64,000 nucleotides of DNA, taken from Paenibacillus sp. MBLB1832. Lineage in GTDB: Bacteria > Bacillota > Bacilli > Paenibacillales > NBRC-103111. Made by a program: the position numbers and the translations under genes. The stretch spans positions 2,809,001 through 2,873,000 of the forward strand of contig NZ_CP130319.1 in assembly GCF_032271945.1 (NCBI RefSeq), in the 5' to 3' direction. Within the stretch, counting starts at the first letter, position 1, and every line of letters starts with the position of its first letter. Below, in pieces: positions 8,618 to 16,958 of the stretch. Below the pieces are notes generated by a model. The model was not told the origin of the DNA. It was given only the letters and a program-made list of their open reading frames with translations, and made no database searches.

Positions 8618-8905
8618 GTGAATGTGCCTGCTGAATTAGACGGTGCGAAAGTGATAATGTACATTGAAAATGACAAGCGTCCATTCTTGATAATGAAGTT
8701 TGAAGAAGATGATGGTTCTCAAAAGGAAGTACCCATTACAAGAATGGCGATAGCGAAATATGAAAATGGGAAGGGGTATTATCTATTTTTATGTGATATG
8801 AACTGGGAAGTTCAAAATGATTTTGACTTTGATTCTATTGAAGAGGCAATACATTGTGCTTCCAAGAGTTTTGAGGTAAAAATAAATGATTGGAATAATT
8901 TCTAA
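8618..8905 (+). CDS. Small hypothetical protein
   Basis: A 95-residue acidic protein with GTG start behind GGGGG. It has a beta-rich core (KVIMYIENDKRPFLIMKFEE) and an aromatic strand (YYLFLCDMNWEV). Family not recognised. Its stop TAA is part of the next left half-site (TTCTAACGGG), so gene and site overlap. Confidence 0.65.
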   Translation: MNVPAELDGAKVIMYIENDKRPFLIMKFEEDDGSQKEVPITRMAIAKYENGKGYYLFLCDMNWEVQNDFDFDSIEEAIHCASKSFEVKINDWNNF

Positions 8906-8924
8906 CGGGAAACGTTAGTTCAGA
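8901..8924 (+). repeat. attC-like site 7 (left half only)
   Basis: TCTAACGGGAAACGTTAGTT. Hairpin and right half are missing; the next gene starts 44 bp further on. Confidence 0.6.
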
Positions 8925-8968
8925 GCTACCAGAAGTAGTTATAGAGAAGTTCGAGGGGGTCAAATGAA

Positions 8969-9628
8969 TTGACACTAGATGAGTATAAAAATCGGGCGTA
9001 TGTACAGGAAGATTGGGCTCCTGGATGGGATGCCATCGATGAGGAATTTGAAAAGCTCTATCCTAAACAGAATCCAGTACATTATGGGACAGAGATGCAT
9101 AAACGTGCAATTTTTGGTGGGAATGAGTATCTAGATGGTTATAGCATTTATCAATCTCCAAATGGGTATAAGCATTTACTGACATATGGAATGACCGAGC
9201 TTTATGTTGAAGAGGAATCGTTTGGTGGTGAGTGGAGTCGTTGGGGGTACGAAATGACGATAAAATTAAAAGAGGAATCAGTTGAAAGTTGTCTATGGGC
9301 AATAGATATGCTTTCTAATCTTGCTCGCTATACCTACACGAAAGAAAGAATATTTGAACCTTATCAGTATGTTCCTGGGAATTGTAAATCACTTCATATT
9401 GGCGTTGAGTCGGAGATTACAGCGTTAATAACAGTAAACGATACTGAAGTGAAAGGGATTAATACACTACACGGAAAAGTTGATTTTATTCAATTCGTTG
9501 GAATTACACAACGAGAATTAGAATTATTGAAACAGGACAGCAATCAACTTGAGATTTTAATTGAGAATATGAAGAAGGACAATCCGTTTTTAATAACTGA
9601 TATGAATCGAACTATGTCATATTTCTAG
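8969..9628 (+). CDS. Suppressor-of-fused (SUFU) domain protein
   Basis: A 219-residue protein resembling bacterial SUFU-domain proteins: PGWDAIDEEFEKLYP at residues 18-32, YGMTELYVEEES, a core strand GGEWSRWGYEMTIKL, and KSLHIGVESEITALI. In bacteria this fold is common among immunity proteins of polymorphic toxins; that role is inferred here. TTG start with GAGGGGG upstream. Only a left half-site separates it from the gene before, so the two may now travel as one cassette. Confidence 0.8.
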   Translation: MTLDEYKNRAYVQEDWAPGWDAIDEEFEKLYPKQNPVHYGTEMHKRAIFGGNEYLDGYSIYQSPNGYKHLLTYGMTELYVEEESFGGEWSRWGYEMTIKLKEESVESCLWAIDMLSNLARYTYTKERIFEPYQYVPGNCKSLHIGVESEITALITVNDTEVKGINTLHGKVDFIQFVGITQRELELLKQDSNQLEILIENMKKDNPFLITDMNRTMSYF

Positions 9629-9643
9629 TTCGAGATTCGTCAA

Positions 9644-9739
9644 GCTCTAACGGGAGACGTTAGCGGAATAACCAGGGAGCAGATCGCCGCGGCAGCTGCT
9701 CCCTGGTGTCGTCGAAGTAACGGGCAGTATAGTTGAATC
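9644..9739 (+). repeat. attC-like site 8a (complete)
   Basis: Left half-site CTCTAACGGGAGACGTTAGC, hairpin CCAGGGAGCAG..CTGCTCCCTGG, right half-site AGTAACGGGCAGTATAGTTG. Followed at once by site 8b. Confidence 0.85.
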
Positions 9740-9810
9740 ATCACGGAGCAGATCGCCGCGGTCAGAAGCTGCTCCCATTTTTGTTGAAGTAACGGGCAGT
9801 AAAGCGCAAC
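9740..9810 (+). repeat. attC-like site 8b (tandem, no gene between)
   Basis: A second hairpin (GGAGCAGATCGCCGCGG..GCTGCTCC) and a second right half-site AGTAACGGGCAGTAAAGC follow directly, so the right half of 8a serves as the left half of 8b: a site without a cassette. Confidence 0.75.
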
Positions 9811-9955
9811 TTGCGTTGTATGTGTAGCGTCTTTATATATGGGATAATTTCCTAAAGTTTACTGCAACTAATTAAAATTTAATTTGGGAGATTGGCATCG
9901 AAGCAGTTCCCTAAATAACTCGTAGAAGGAATATTTAGAACGGAGGGATGAAAAA

Positions 9956-10117
9956 GTGGATATTGCCTTTGCGTTATTGTCCTTTCTCTTTATGTTGTTA
10001 TTCTTAAGTACAATTCGAGCAATTGTAAACAAAGATAAAAGTGATGTGCTTATTTTCACGACTTCGGTTTTTTTTGCAGCTATTCTCTTTATTAGTATAG
10101 TTATATTTGCTCAGTAA
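9956..10117 (+). CDS. Small two-helix membrane protein
   Basis: A 53-residue reading frame starting with GTG behind GGAGGG. It has two hydrophobic helices (about residues 2-21 and 35-52) with a short charged loop (NKDKSD) between, so it should sit in the membrane as a hairpin. Function unknown. It is the only plausible gene of this cassette. Confidence 0.6.
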   Translation: MDIAFALLSFLFMLLFLSTIRAIVNKDKSDVLIFTTSVFFAAILFISIVIFAQ

Positions 10118-10148
10118 TATTTAGCCGAGAACTGATATCGGAAATACA

Positions 10149-10204
10149 AAAACTGGCTGCTGCTATTGGGCAGCTTATTCTAGTAACGGGCAGATGAACG
10201 CAAA
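10149..10204 (+). repeat. attC-like site 9 (hairpin and right half)
   Basis: ACTGGCTGCTG..GGGCAGCTT hairpin, right half-site CTAGTAACGGGCAGATGAAC. Left half degraded. Confidence 0.65.
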
Positions 10205-10270
10205 TATAGATGCCATTTTTAGTTTATTGTTATCCATAGAGTGGTAAAAATCAGTGAATTTGATAAGAGG

Positions 10271-10609
10271 ATGATTAAAATAAAAATTTTGTTTATATGT
10301 AGCAGAAACAAATGGAGAAGCCCAACAGCCGAAAAAATATTCCATAAATATAATGGTTATGATGTGAGGTCTGCTGGGACAGAAGATAGTGCTAGGATTA
10401 AGGTAACAAGTGGACACATTGGATGGGCAGATCTCATATTTGTAATGGAAAAAAAGCATTTGAGCCGACTCAAACATAAATTTGGATCAACACTAATTGA
10501 AAAGCCGATCTGGAACCTAGATATACCCGACGATTATAGTTATATGGATGAAGAACTTATTGAAATACTTAAAGCTAGAGTATCGGAATATATAGATGTC
10601 CGAGAGTAG
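10271..10609 (+). CDS. Low-molecular-weight protein tyrosine phosphatase-like
   Basis: The 112-residue product begins with ILFICSRNKWRSPTAE, which carries the CX5R phosphatase signature. It continues with RSAGTEDSARIKV, DLIFVMEKKHLSRLK and a late DIPDDYSYMD segment containing the acidic residues expected of the general acid loop. This matches the short predicted tyrosine phosphatases (COG4551 type). The start at 10271 fits the family N-terminus; a GTG at 10241 is possible. Substrate unknown. Single-gene cassette. Confidence 0.85.
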   Translation: MIKIKILFICSRNKWRSPTAEKIFHKYNGYDVRSAGTEDSARIKVTSGHIGWADLIFVMEKKHLSRLKHKFGSTLIEKPIWNLDIPDDYSYMDEELIEILKARVSEYIDVRE

Positions 10610-10673
10610 TAAGTCTCGGTAAAAATGTATTACTTTGAACAATTTATTGTCCTTCGTATTCAGATATTTGTTA

Positions 10674-10731
10674 TTAAAGTAACGTAAGAATTATAGTGGA
10701 GGAAAATGCCTCGCGGCAGTTCCTTTTTTTA
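10674..10731 (+). repeat. attC-like site 10 (left half and hairpin)
   Basis: AAAGTAACGTAAGAATTATA left half, GGAGGAAAATGCC..GGCAGTTCC hairpin with T-run. No right half. Confidence 0.55.
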
Positions 10732-10829
10732 TGGCTCTCGCCATATATTTAGGTTAATTCCAAAAAACTATTGGAATTATTTAGGTAATAATCCTTTGAT
10801 TCGAGTAAGATGGTAATAGGGGGGATATC

Positions 10830-11465
10830 ATGAATAAGCTGCTATCCATTCTTCTCACGACAGCCATGCTGCTCAGTGGCTGCAGAGAAAACCGCTCGAT
10901 TACAGATTCCACAACGAAGTATGACTTACCGCGTATGGAACAGTTAGGTCCAAACCAGTTGCCTTACCAACTTATGCAAGACGGGATGCTTCGATCAGAG
11001 CAATATGCTGGCGGTAATACCTTGGTTGTAGATCCACACTTTTATGATGCCAAATTGGTCGATAGAGGTGATGTCATCTATTATAAAACATCGGCTACAG
11101 ATGAAGAAATCAAAAATAAAAAAAGAATGGAATTTGATGTGGCGAGAGTGATCGCCTTGCCTGGGGAAACTGTGACGGTTCAAAAAGGGCAAGTCTACAT
11201 CAATGGCCATAGGCTTGATACTTTTTATGGTAAAGAATATTATGATGGCAAATTTATAAATGGAACTAAAAATTCGTATACCATGCCTGACTCGATCGAT
11301 GTGCCACCAAATCATTATATTCTTGCTGGTGATGTATGGTGGCGAGTTGGCATTATAGAAGACCCCGTATCAAATGAAGATATCCGCGGCGGCGTTGTGG
11401 GATGGATCAAAAAAGAAATCAAGAAAGTACCGTTTAATCCCAAAGATTATCCAATGCATTTTTAA
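10830..11465 (+). CDS. S26 signal-peptidase-like lipoprotein, probably inactive
   Basis: A 211-residue lipoprotein (signal peptide with lipobox LLSGC, Cys18) whose body resembles type I signal peptidases: RGDVIYYK, a VIALPGETVTVQKGQVYINGH block, and YILAGDVWWR. The usual catalytic Ser of the SMxPTL motif is not visible (the equivalent stretch reads LRSEQYAGGNTLVV), and the Lys normally just before RVIGLPGD is replaced (DVARVIALPGE). I infer a non-catalytic relative held at the membrane by a lipid anchor. ATG start with GGGGG upstream. Confidence 0.7.
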   Translation: MNKLLSILLTTAMLLSGCRENRSITDSTTKYDLPRMEQLGPNQLPYQLMQDGMLRSEQYAGGNTLVVDPHFYDAKLVDRGDVIYYKTSATDEEIKNKKRMEFDVARVIALPGETVTVQKGQVYINGHRLDTFYGKEYYDGKFINGTKNSYTMPDSIDVPPNHYILAGDVWWRVGIIEDPVSNEDIRGGVVGWIKKEIKKVPFNPKDYPMHF

Positions 11466-11489
11466 AATAACAAGAGACAACATCTTGAG

Positions 11490-11650
11490 ACCAACTGGCT
11501 GCCAACATGGCCAGCCAGTTACTCCGTGGGCAGGATGCTGGCAACCTCGTTTTGTCCAGCTAACGGGAGCACAAAAGCTTAGTAAACCACACTACCGTGG
11601 GAATAATCGGGAAACTTCACTGTGCTAACGGGCAGAATAGCGTGGTACTA
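11490..11650 (+). repeat. attC-like site 11 (composite, two degenerate sites)
   Basis: Hairpin ACTGGCTGCC..GGCCAGCCAGT, then a right-half remnant GTGGGCAGGATGCTGG, then a left-half-like GCTAACGGGAGCACAAAAGC at about 11560, and a clear right half GCTAACGGGCAGAATAGC at 11624-11641. It looks like two sites whose cassette was lost or shortened. Confidence 0.55.
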
Positions 11651-11744
11651 ACTTTTTTTATAGTCCTTATTCATTTATGATACAGTTCACGTAGATTAGC
11701 CTACATCATATCTTAATGAAAGAGCAATTTTATATACGAAGGGA

Positions 11745-11960
11745 ATGAGTCGAATGGGATTAATGGCATCGTTACTCTATTTATTTCTCTATGTTACCCC
11801 AATAATAGCAATTCTGTTTTTCATTAACGGTGTTTCACTTGTCAAGAAAATTAAAGGCGATAAAAAAACCGCTTATAATACGGCTTTGGGTGCAATAATG
11901 TTTGGATTCATTGTATTTTCAATAATATGGAGCATATCAATACACTTTCCTTTTCACTAG
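11745..11960 (+). CDS. Small membrane protein
   Basis: A 71-residue protein with two strong hydrophobic helices (about 8-28 and 46-66) and a basic connecting loop (KKIKGDKKT). ATG at 11754 is an alternative start with better spacing from GAAGGG. Family not recognised. Single-gene cassette. Confidence 0.65.
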   Translation: MSRMGLMASLLYLFLYVTPIIAILFFINGVSLVKKIKGDKKTAYNTALGAIMFGFIVFSIIWSISIHFPFH

Positions 11961-12009
11961 CAACATGGATTTGATTTTACTCCACGTAACAATAGATGAC
12001 AGGTAATCA

Positions 12010-12103
12010 TTACGCTAACGAGGAACGAGAGTTCAATAACTGGCAGCTGACCTTAATGGTGCGGCTGCCTCTTCTCAACTAAAGGGCAGAAATGCTTAGT
12101 GAA
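12010..12103 (+). repeat. attC-like site 12 (complete)
   Basis: Left half CGCTAACGAGGAACGAGAGT, hairpin TGGCAGCTGACC..GGTGCGGCTGCC, right half AACTAAAGGGCAGAAATGCT. Confidence 0.8.
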
Positions 12104-12238
12104 CTTTCAATATTAAGTTGAAACATTTTCCAATAGTGTACGTCTAAATGGAGAATATCAATTTAATGGGATCGGCGAAGCCTTGTCCCATCTGCCTCGG
12201 CGAATGCCTAGAGGCTATTTTAGTTTTAGGAGGGTTAC

Positions 12239-12625
12239 ATGACATTAACTTTATTGGTTTTAGTTCTTGGCTTTATTGGAGTCTGTATCATTGTGCCTAT
12301 TGCACTATGGTTAAGAAGTAAATTTTCACCGAAATTTGATATTCTTCCACAACGAAAATTAAATACCTTATCTACGTTAGCAACGATTCTTTCCTTCCTT
12401 TATCAGTTAAGCTTCATGTTTGTCTATTTATCTGATCATTTAGCTAATTTTTCTAACCCTTGGGGGGATATATATTGGGTCAGTGCTGGTTTGAGCGGAA
12501 TTATTTTTGGCTTTATAGGCGTTAACTGTCCAAGGCTTATCTCAGTTATTTCTATTTTGCAAATCATATTGGGTTTTGGACTTTTAGGGTTGTTAGTTTT
12601 AGCGATCGGCATTACTTCAATGTAA
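12239..12625 (+). CDS. Multi-pass membrane protein
   Basis: A 128-residue protein with about four hydrophobic helices (4-25, 45-66, 78-99, 104-126) and almost no soluble part. ATG start behind AGGAGGG. Family not recognised; nothing in the loops suggests an enzyme. Single-gene cassette. Confidence 0.7.
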   Translation: MTLTLLVLVLGFIGVCIIVPIALWLRSKFSPKFDILPQRKLNTLSTLATILSFLYQLSFMFVYLSDHLANFSNPWGDIYWVSAGLSGIIFGFIGVNCPRLISVISILQIILGFGLLGLLVLAIGITSM

Positions 12626-12702
12626 TCACTTTGAACTTAGCAAGTATTGTTTGTTACGCTAAAAGTGCTAGAGTTTCCATGGATGATTGACGACGACCAT
12701 TG

Positions 12703-12793
12703 ACTAAACTAAACGGTGAACGATAGTTGAGGGGCTTGCTTCGCGGCTGCTCTTTTTTTGTTCATTCAAGTAACGGGCAGGATACTTGCAAGA
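12703..12793 (+). repeat. attC-like site 13 (complete)
   Basis: Left half AACTAAACGGTGAACGATAG, hairpin GAGGGGCTTGC-TTCGC-GGCTGCTC with T-run, right half AAGTAACGGGCAGGATACTT. The hairpin family is shared with sites 14, 27, 51a and 55. Confidence 0.85.
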
Positions 12794-12862
12794 ACATGCA
12801 GAATTTAAACATGTAATTTATGGATGAGAAGTGTTATGTAAATTTATTAAGTAGGTGGCAGA

Positions 12863-13597
12863 GTGGGATTATTCGATTTTCTAAAGAAACAAAAAAATTC
12901 GGAGCAGGAAGTAAGAAACGTAAATTTACAAGATATTGAGAATTTTTCATCGATGCAAGAATTATTAGAGCGATATAGTGGTATTGCTTTCGAGAAACAA
13001 CTAGCAATTAACGATTCAATCGGTAACCTTGATTGGAATGTTGATATGAGTGCAGGAACAGCGACTTTTGGTAATGATTTAACTTTCCCTATTCAAATGT
13101 TGGGTAGTGTTTCGCACCAATCAAACACTTGGTTATGGGCTTGGGGAAACGCTCAAGCACAGATTTCCTCTGATAGTTTGACACAAGCAATGCAATTGAA
13201 AGCTTATGGCATAAAGAACAACATTCTTGAACTGACAGAAAAAACAATCCCTGCGACCGATAATGAAGGACATGTAATTGCATGTATAGCATCTGGAATG
13301 TTTAAAAAACGCTTTTATTATGCTGGCAACTATGGTGTAGGAACAGCATTTTTTACTATTGATGTAGCAGAAGAAGGTTTACTGGAAAAACCCGAATCGG
13401 TATTAACTGTATTTCCTCAACTGATTACGGCATTTGGACTCAATCACAGAAAAGCATTATACTTTTATCTGAAGGACAAAGGGTTTAAAGTTTCTGAATC
13501 GAATGACAGTTTAACGGGTGTTTCTGATAAGCTGACGGTTACAGCACATTTCGATGAGCTGCACCGAATGACCAACTTAGAGGCAACTAATAAATAA
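12863..13597 (+). CDS. DUF6882 family protein
   Basis: The 244-residue soluble protein has the features I associate with DUF6882: the NTWLWAWGNAQAQIS motif, a central LKAYGIKNNILELTEKTIPATDNEGHVIACIASGM stretch, and FYYAGNYGVGTAFFTI. Its first 20 residues (MGLFDFLKKQK) look like an amphipathic/basic leader. Function of the family is unproven; it is often found among immunity-like genes. GTG start behind GTAGGTGG. Confidence 0.7.
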   Translation: MGLFDFLKKQKNSEQEVRNVNLQDIENFSSMQELLERYSGIAFEKQLAINDSIGNLDWNVDMSAGTATFGNDLTFPIQMLGSVSHQSNTWLWAWGNAQAQISSDSLTQAMQLKAYGIKNNILELTEKTIPATDNEGHVIACIASGMFKKRFYYAGNYGVGTAFFTIDVAEEGLLEKPESVLTVFPQLITAFGLNHRKALYFYLKDKGFKVSESNDSLTGVSDKLTVTAHFDELHRMTNLEATNK

Positions 13598-13606
13598 AAG
13601 TGTTGG

Positions 13607-13689
13607 TCATTACGGAAACACGATGAGGGGCTTGCTTCGCGGCAGCTCCTATTTGTTTTATTGAAGTAACTGGCAGTTATCTTCAATAG
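13607..13689 (+). repeat. attC-like site 14 (complete, left half diverged)
   Basis: Left half CATTACGGAAACACGATGAG, hairpin GAGGGGCTTGC-TTCGC-GGCAGCTCC, right half AAGTAACTGGCAGTTATCTT. Confidence 0.75.
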
Positions 13690-13755
13690 TTCATGTTAAT
13701 ATATGGATGTAGCGAGCACGTAGGTTGATTTTTTACTGAGGAGTGTGAATCTAAT

Positions 13756-14208
13756 TTGAAAATAATCTTTTTAGATATTGATGGTGTTTTAGTTACCACG
13801 AATTCACTAATTCCCAGTGATAAATATTTTGGCAACAAATTTGATCCTATTTCTGTTAGATATCTAATTGACATTCTTGATGCCACTGATGCAAAAATCG
13901 TTATTTCTTCTTCCTGGAGAGAAGGAAGAACCTTGGTTCAGTTACAATCGATCTTTAAAGCTAATGGAATCGATGACTGCATAATTGGTTTAACTCCTTC
14001 CTTTAACGGGGAAACAATCAGGGGAAAAGAAATCAAAGCATTTCTAGATACCAGTCGTGACGTAGAATGCTTTGTTATTATCGATGACGAGGAAAAAATG
14101 GGTGAATTAGAACCATTTTTGGTTGAGACAGATTTTAGAACAGGGATTACAGAAGATATCAAAAACGAAGTAATTCGAAGATTGACTATGCAAACTGGCT
14201 TAAGCTAA
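13756..14208 (+). CDS. HAD-domain hydrolase of the RNA-repair-associated type
   Basis: A 150-residue HAD phosphatase-like protein: motif I IFLDIDGVLV (nucleophile Asp and second Asp), motif II IVISSSWRE, and a late CFVIIDDEEKMG motif with paired acids. This short form matches the HAD domain found alone or in Swiss-army-knife RNA repair proteins. Substrate unknown. TTG start behind GAGGAGTG. The stop codon TAA lies in the next left half-site (AGCTAACG). Confidence 0.85.
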   Translation: MKIIFLDIDGVLVTTNSLIPSDKYFGNKFDPISVRYLIDILDATDAKIVISSSWREGRTLVQLQSIFKANGIDDCIIGLTPSFNGETIRGKEIKAFLDTSRDVECFVIIDDEEKMGELEPFLVETDFRTGITEDIKNEVIRRLTMQTGLS

Positions 14209-14288
14209 CGTAAGAACGATAGTTGAAGGAGTATGCCGCGATGCAGCTCCTTTTTGATTTTATGGAAGTAAGGGATAGATTTGCTAAC
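14202..14288 (+). repeat. attC-like site 15 (complete)
   Basis: Left half GCTAACGTAAGAACGATAGT, hairpin AAGGAGTATGCC..GCAGCTCCTTT, right half AAGTAAGGGATAGATTTGCT. Confidence 0.8.
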
Positions 14289-14318
14289 CCAATTCCTATG
14301 AGATTCTATCTGAGTATT

Positions 14319-14327
14319 TGGTATAAT
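14319..14327 (+). promoter_or_regulatory. Extended -10 promoter
   Basis: TGGTATAAT, a perfect extended -10 element, lies 31 bp after site 15 and about 90 bp before the NUDIX frame. Confidence 0.55.
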
Positions 14328-14416
14328 AAGGTTATAAAGTAGAAAGAACTAAAATTTTGTAATCACAGACAACAGATACTTGCTTTCGGCTTTTATTGAC
14401 AAAGGAAGGGTTAACT

Positions 14417-14876
14417 ATGACAATGAAACTCATTGAACGTGCTGCAGGGGGATTAGTTTCTTCGCAATTCTCGGATAGGATTACAAGCTCTACTTATTCA
14501 CGATAGATATGGACATGTCGGTTTCCCAAAAGGACATCTGGAATCTGGAGAGACATGGGAGGACGCTGCAGTCCGAGAAATATTCGAAGAAACAGGAATT
14601 AACTCAAGAATTCTTTCGCCGCTTGGCGACGTTGAATATCCTATCGAGAAAAAAGGACTAACCATTCGAAATCAGGTCCGCTTATTCCTTCTAGAAGCCA
14701 TCGAAGAACAGGATGAGCCTGTTCACCAGGCTAACGAAGTTGAAAGTGCTCAATATTTAGCATGGGAAGATGCACTTCAACTTCACATGGAACGAGGCTA
14801 TATGGACTTGAATTGGGTGTTTGATAAGGCTAAAGCACTTTGGGAGTGGCATAGTGAAGCTAACGGGACACGATAG
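14417..14876 (+). pseudogene. NUDIX hydrolase, frameshifted
   Basis: ATG at 14417 opens a frame reading KLIERAAGGLV and then stops, while a second frame from about 14480 reads LQALLIHDRYGHVGFPKGHL and holds a complete NUDIX box (GHLESGETWEDAAVREIFEE). A one-base indel near 14465-14490 separates them, and the second frame has no start of its own nearby. The C-terminal part is intact to a TAG that lies inside the following left half-site (CGATAG). An intact version would hydrolyse a nucleoside-diphosphate-linked compound. A sequencing error cannot be excluded. Confidence 0.75.
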
Positions 14877-14881
14877 TTCTA
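14857..14881 (+). repeat. attC-like site 16 (left half only)
   Basis: AGCTAACGGGACACGATAGT. No hairpin or right half before the next gene. Confidence 0.6.
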
Positions 14882-14968
14882 CCGACTACAGACTGCCGAT
14901 ATTAACAACTAAACTCCTAGGGACTTGCGAGAAATAATTAACAAAATAATGTGAGGGAGGTTTACGAA

Positions 14969-15292
14969 ATGTATTGTCCATATTGCAAAGAAGAACTGAG
15001 AGTTAATGATGGAGAGTTATATTGCAATGCTGGAGATAGTTATTTTTCAAAGCATATGGAAGTAGTTTTTAATGAAGCAATAGATAATTGTAAAGATGTT
15101 AAAGTACGGATACCAAAAGTTGAAAACAATGAAACAGGAAAATTCTTTTGTGTGAATTGTGGAACTAAAATGATGAAAATTGAATCTATGCATGAAGTTT
15201 GTACATGTTGTGGATTTGAAATAAACAAACGTACATTCTATGAGATTATTGAAAGGAATCCCCATCGTTCATTCGGGGGAAGAACATTGTAA
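14969..15292 (+). CDS. Zinc-ribbon protein
   Basis: The 107-residue protein has two pairs of CxxC knuckles: CPYC at the start, CVNCG near residue 63 and CTCCG near residue 82, with another Cys in ELYCNAGD. This suggests one or two structural zinc sites. The ATG at 14969 is chosen because GGGAGG precedes it by about 8 bases. Role unknown. Single-gene cassette following a left half-site only. Confidence 0.75.
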   Translation: MYCPYCKEELRVNDGELYCNAGDSYFSKHMEVVFNEAIDNCKDVKVRIPKVENNETGKFFCVNCGTKMMKIESMHEVCTCCGFEINKRTFYEIIERNPHRSFGGRTL

Positions 15293-15309
15293 AAATGAAA
15301 TTATACTTA

Positions 15310-15397
15310 TTGAAGTATTGAGGAACATATTATGGAGGAGACTGCATCGCGGCTGCTTCTCTTTTTTCATTAAAGTAACGGGCAGATTATCGCAATA
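15310..15397 (+). repeat. attC-like site 17 (left half diverged)
   Basis: Hairpin GGAGGAGACTGC-ATCGC-GGCTGCTTCTC with T-run; right half AAGTAACGGGCAGATTATCG. The left half is only vaguely recognisable. Confidence 0.65.
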
Positions 15398-15575
15398 ATC
15401 GTTTTATCTTGTGACCCGCAAAACGAGCGTCGATAAACTCTGAAATTTAAGGGTTTTTAATAAAAGAGAGACGCTGATATCCTAATAATGTTAATATAGA
15501 TTGAGATCAATATATTCCAAATTTCCGAATAATTAGTGCTTCTTTTCGAAGACATAAAAAAGGGGATTTCTTATA

Positions 15576-15782
15576 ATGAAAACAAGTTCAATAAAACAAT
15601 TCTGCTATTCAATTTGTGTGTTTTTGGTCATTTTTATTGTTAGTAGTGCTTTGATAAGAGCGGTAATACATCCAATAAATCAGTTATCAAATCAGATAAA
15701 TTTGGTACTCAGTATTGGTATTTCAATATATTTAACTAGAAAGTTTATTGGCCGTCGTAGGAAGGCTTTGATAAAGAAATAG
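15576..15782 (+). CDS. Small membrane protein
   Basis: A 68-residue protein with two hydrophobic helices (about 9-31 and 38-54) and a strongly basic C-terminus (RKFIGRRRKALIKK), so the tail should face the cytoplasm. ATG behind AAAGGGG. Not recognised. Confidence 0.6.
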   Translation: MKTSSIKQFCYSICVFLVIFIVSSALIRAVIHPINQLSNQINLVLSIGISIYLTRKFIGRRRKALIKK

Positions 15783-15897
15783 CTGGAATGATAATAATAT
15801 AAATATCAACTTGGTTACCAGTAAAAACATGGCAACCTTTTTAAATTCAACGTTGGTTTTTTGTTTTTTTATCAGAATTACTATTACTCCAACGGAT

Positions 15898-15999
15898 TGA
15901 ACTAACGTAAGAACGATAGTTCAATAACTTCAGAATGAGGCTGCCGGCAGATTTGACCTGGTAGCCTTCGTTACATTGAAGGGAAGGATAGTTTAATAA
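15898..15999 (+). repeat. attC-like site 18 (complete)
   Basis: Left half GAACTAACGTAAGAACGATA, hairpin GAGGCTGCCGG..CTGGTAGCCTTC, right half TTGAAGGGAAGGATAGTTTA. Confidence 0.8.
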
Positions 16000-16055
16000 C
16001 CTTCGCGAATACTACAATTATGGAGAATTTACGAGGTTCGTAAAAAAGGAGTTAG

Positions 16056-16703
16056 GTGAAATTGCCTGTGAAGGAGCTTTCTATGAAGTTTACATCAATT
16101 TATAAAAAAGTACGGGGAATGAAGAGGAGAGCTAGAAAGCTTCCTTTATGGGGAAACTATCAAAAGGAACTAAATCTCGAATCCTTACTAAACAGGAAGA
16201 AACATTATGTTAAGTTATGGATTAATCCATTCTATAACTTATATCAGATCGGTAAAGATAAAGTTGGGAAGAAAAACCCACCATTTAAATTTAGAAAACA
16301 AGTTTTGTATCAATTAATCGAGATTTATCTTGCATGGCAAGAGAAGCTAAGTCAATTGGATGAACCCTACTACTTAAAAATATGGTTAGGGGACCCTGAA
16401 TTTATTGATTCTCAAGTTGTAACGGCTCTAGGATCAGAAATAAAATATTATGAACAGATATTTATTAATAACCCAGTACCCAAATCGTTTCCTTATAGTA
16501 ATCTTCATCCTAGTTTTGTTTTTTTTACTTGGGAGAGATATGTGAATGGATATTATGTTTGGGAAAGTGACTTGGAAACAGAGGAAGAAATAGAAGACAT
16601 TCAAAGAAGAGCTTTTGAAGTCAACGAATATGTGATCAATGGGAAACAAGAAAAAAGCTATTTTATAAGTACTGGAGACATGTGGCTGGGGTATATTCGA
16701 TGA
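16056..16703 (+). CDS. Hypothetical protein
   Basis: A 215-residue soluble protein with a very basic N-terminal third (KKVRGMKRRARKLPLWGNYQKEL) and an acidic/aromatic rest with KIWLGDPEFIDSQVV near residue 108. Starts with TTG behind AAGGAGTTAGG. Family not recognised. Single-gene cassette. Confidence 0.7.
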   Translation: MKLPVKELSMKFTSIYKKVRGMKRRARKLPLWGNYQKELNLESLLNRKKHYVKLWINPFYNLYQIGKDKVGKKNPPFKFRKQVLYQLIEIYLAWQEKLSQLDEPYYLKIWLGDPEFIDSQVVTALGSEIKYYEQIFINNPVPKSFPYSNLHPSFVFFTWERYVNGYYVWESDLETEEEIEDIQRRAFEVNEYVINGKQEKSYFISTGDMWLGYIR

Positions 16704-16820
16704 GGAGTTTCCAAGATATGTGCCTTGGAGAGTAGTAGCTAAGATATTGACCAATACTCATTGAACTCCCATGAAAATTAAAAAGCTCTGGTTTTTAAAA
16801 AACACAAATTAAAGCAGAAC

Positions 16821-16882
16821 ATTAATGAGCAGGTGCCGCGGCAGTCTGCTCATTTTATTAAACTAAAGGGCAGGATAGTTCA
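16821..16882 (+). repeat. attC-like site 19 (hairpin and right half)
   Basis: ATGAGCAGGTGCCGCGGCA..TCTGCTCAT hairpin, right half ACTAAAGGGCAGGATAGTTC. Left half lost. Confidence 0.7.
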
Positions 16883-16958
16883 AACCCTTCACGAATAGTT
16901 CGATTATGGATTTTATGTATCCTGTATCAAAACAAAAATTCAAGAAAGGAATTATCGA

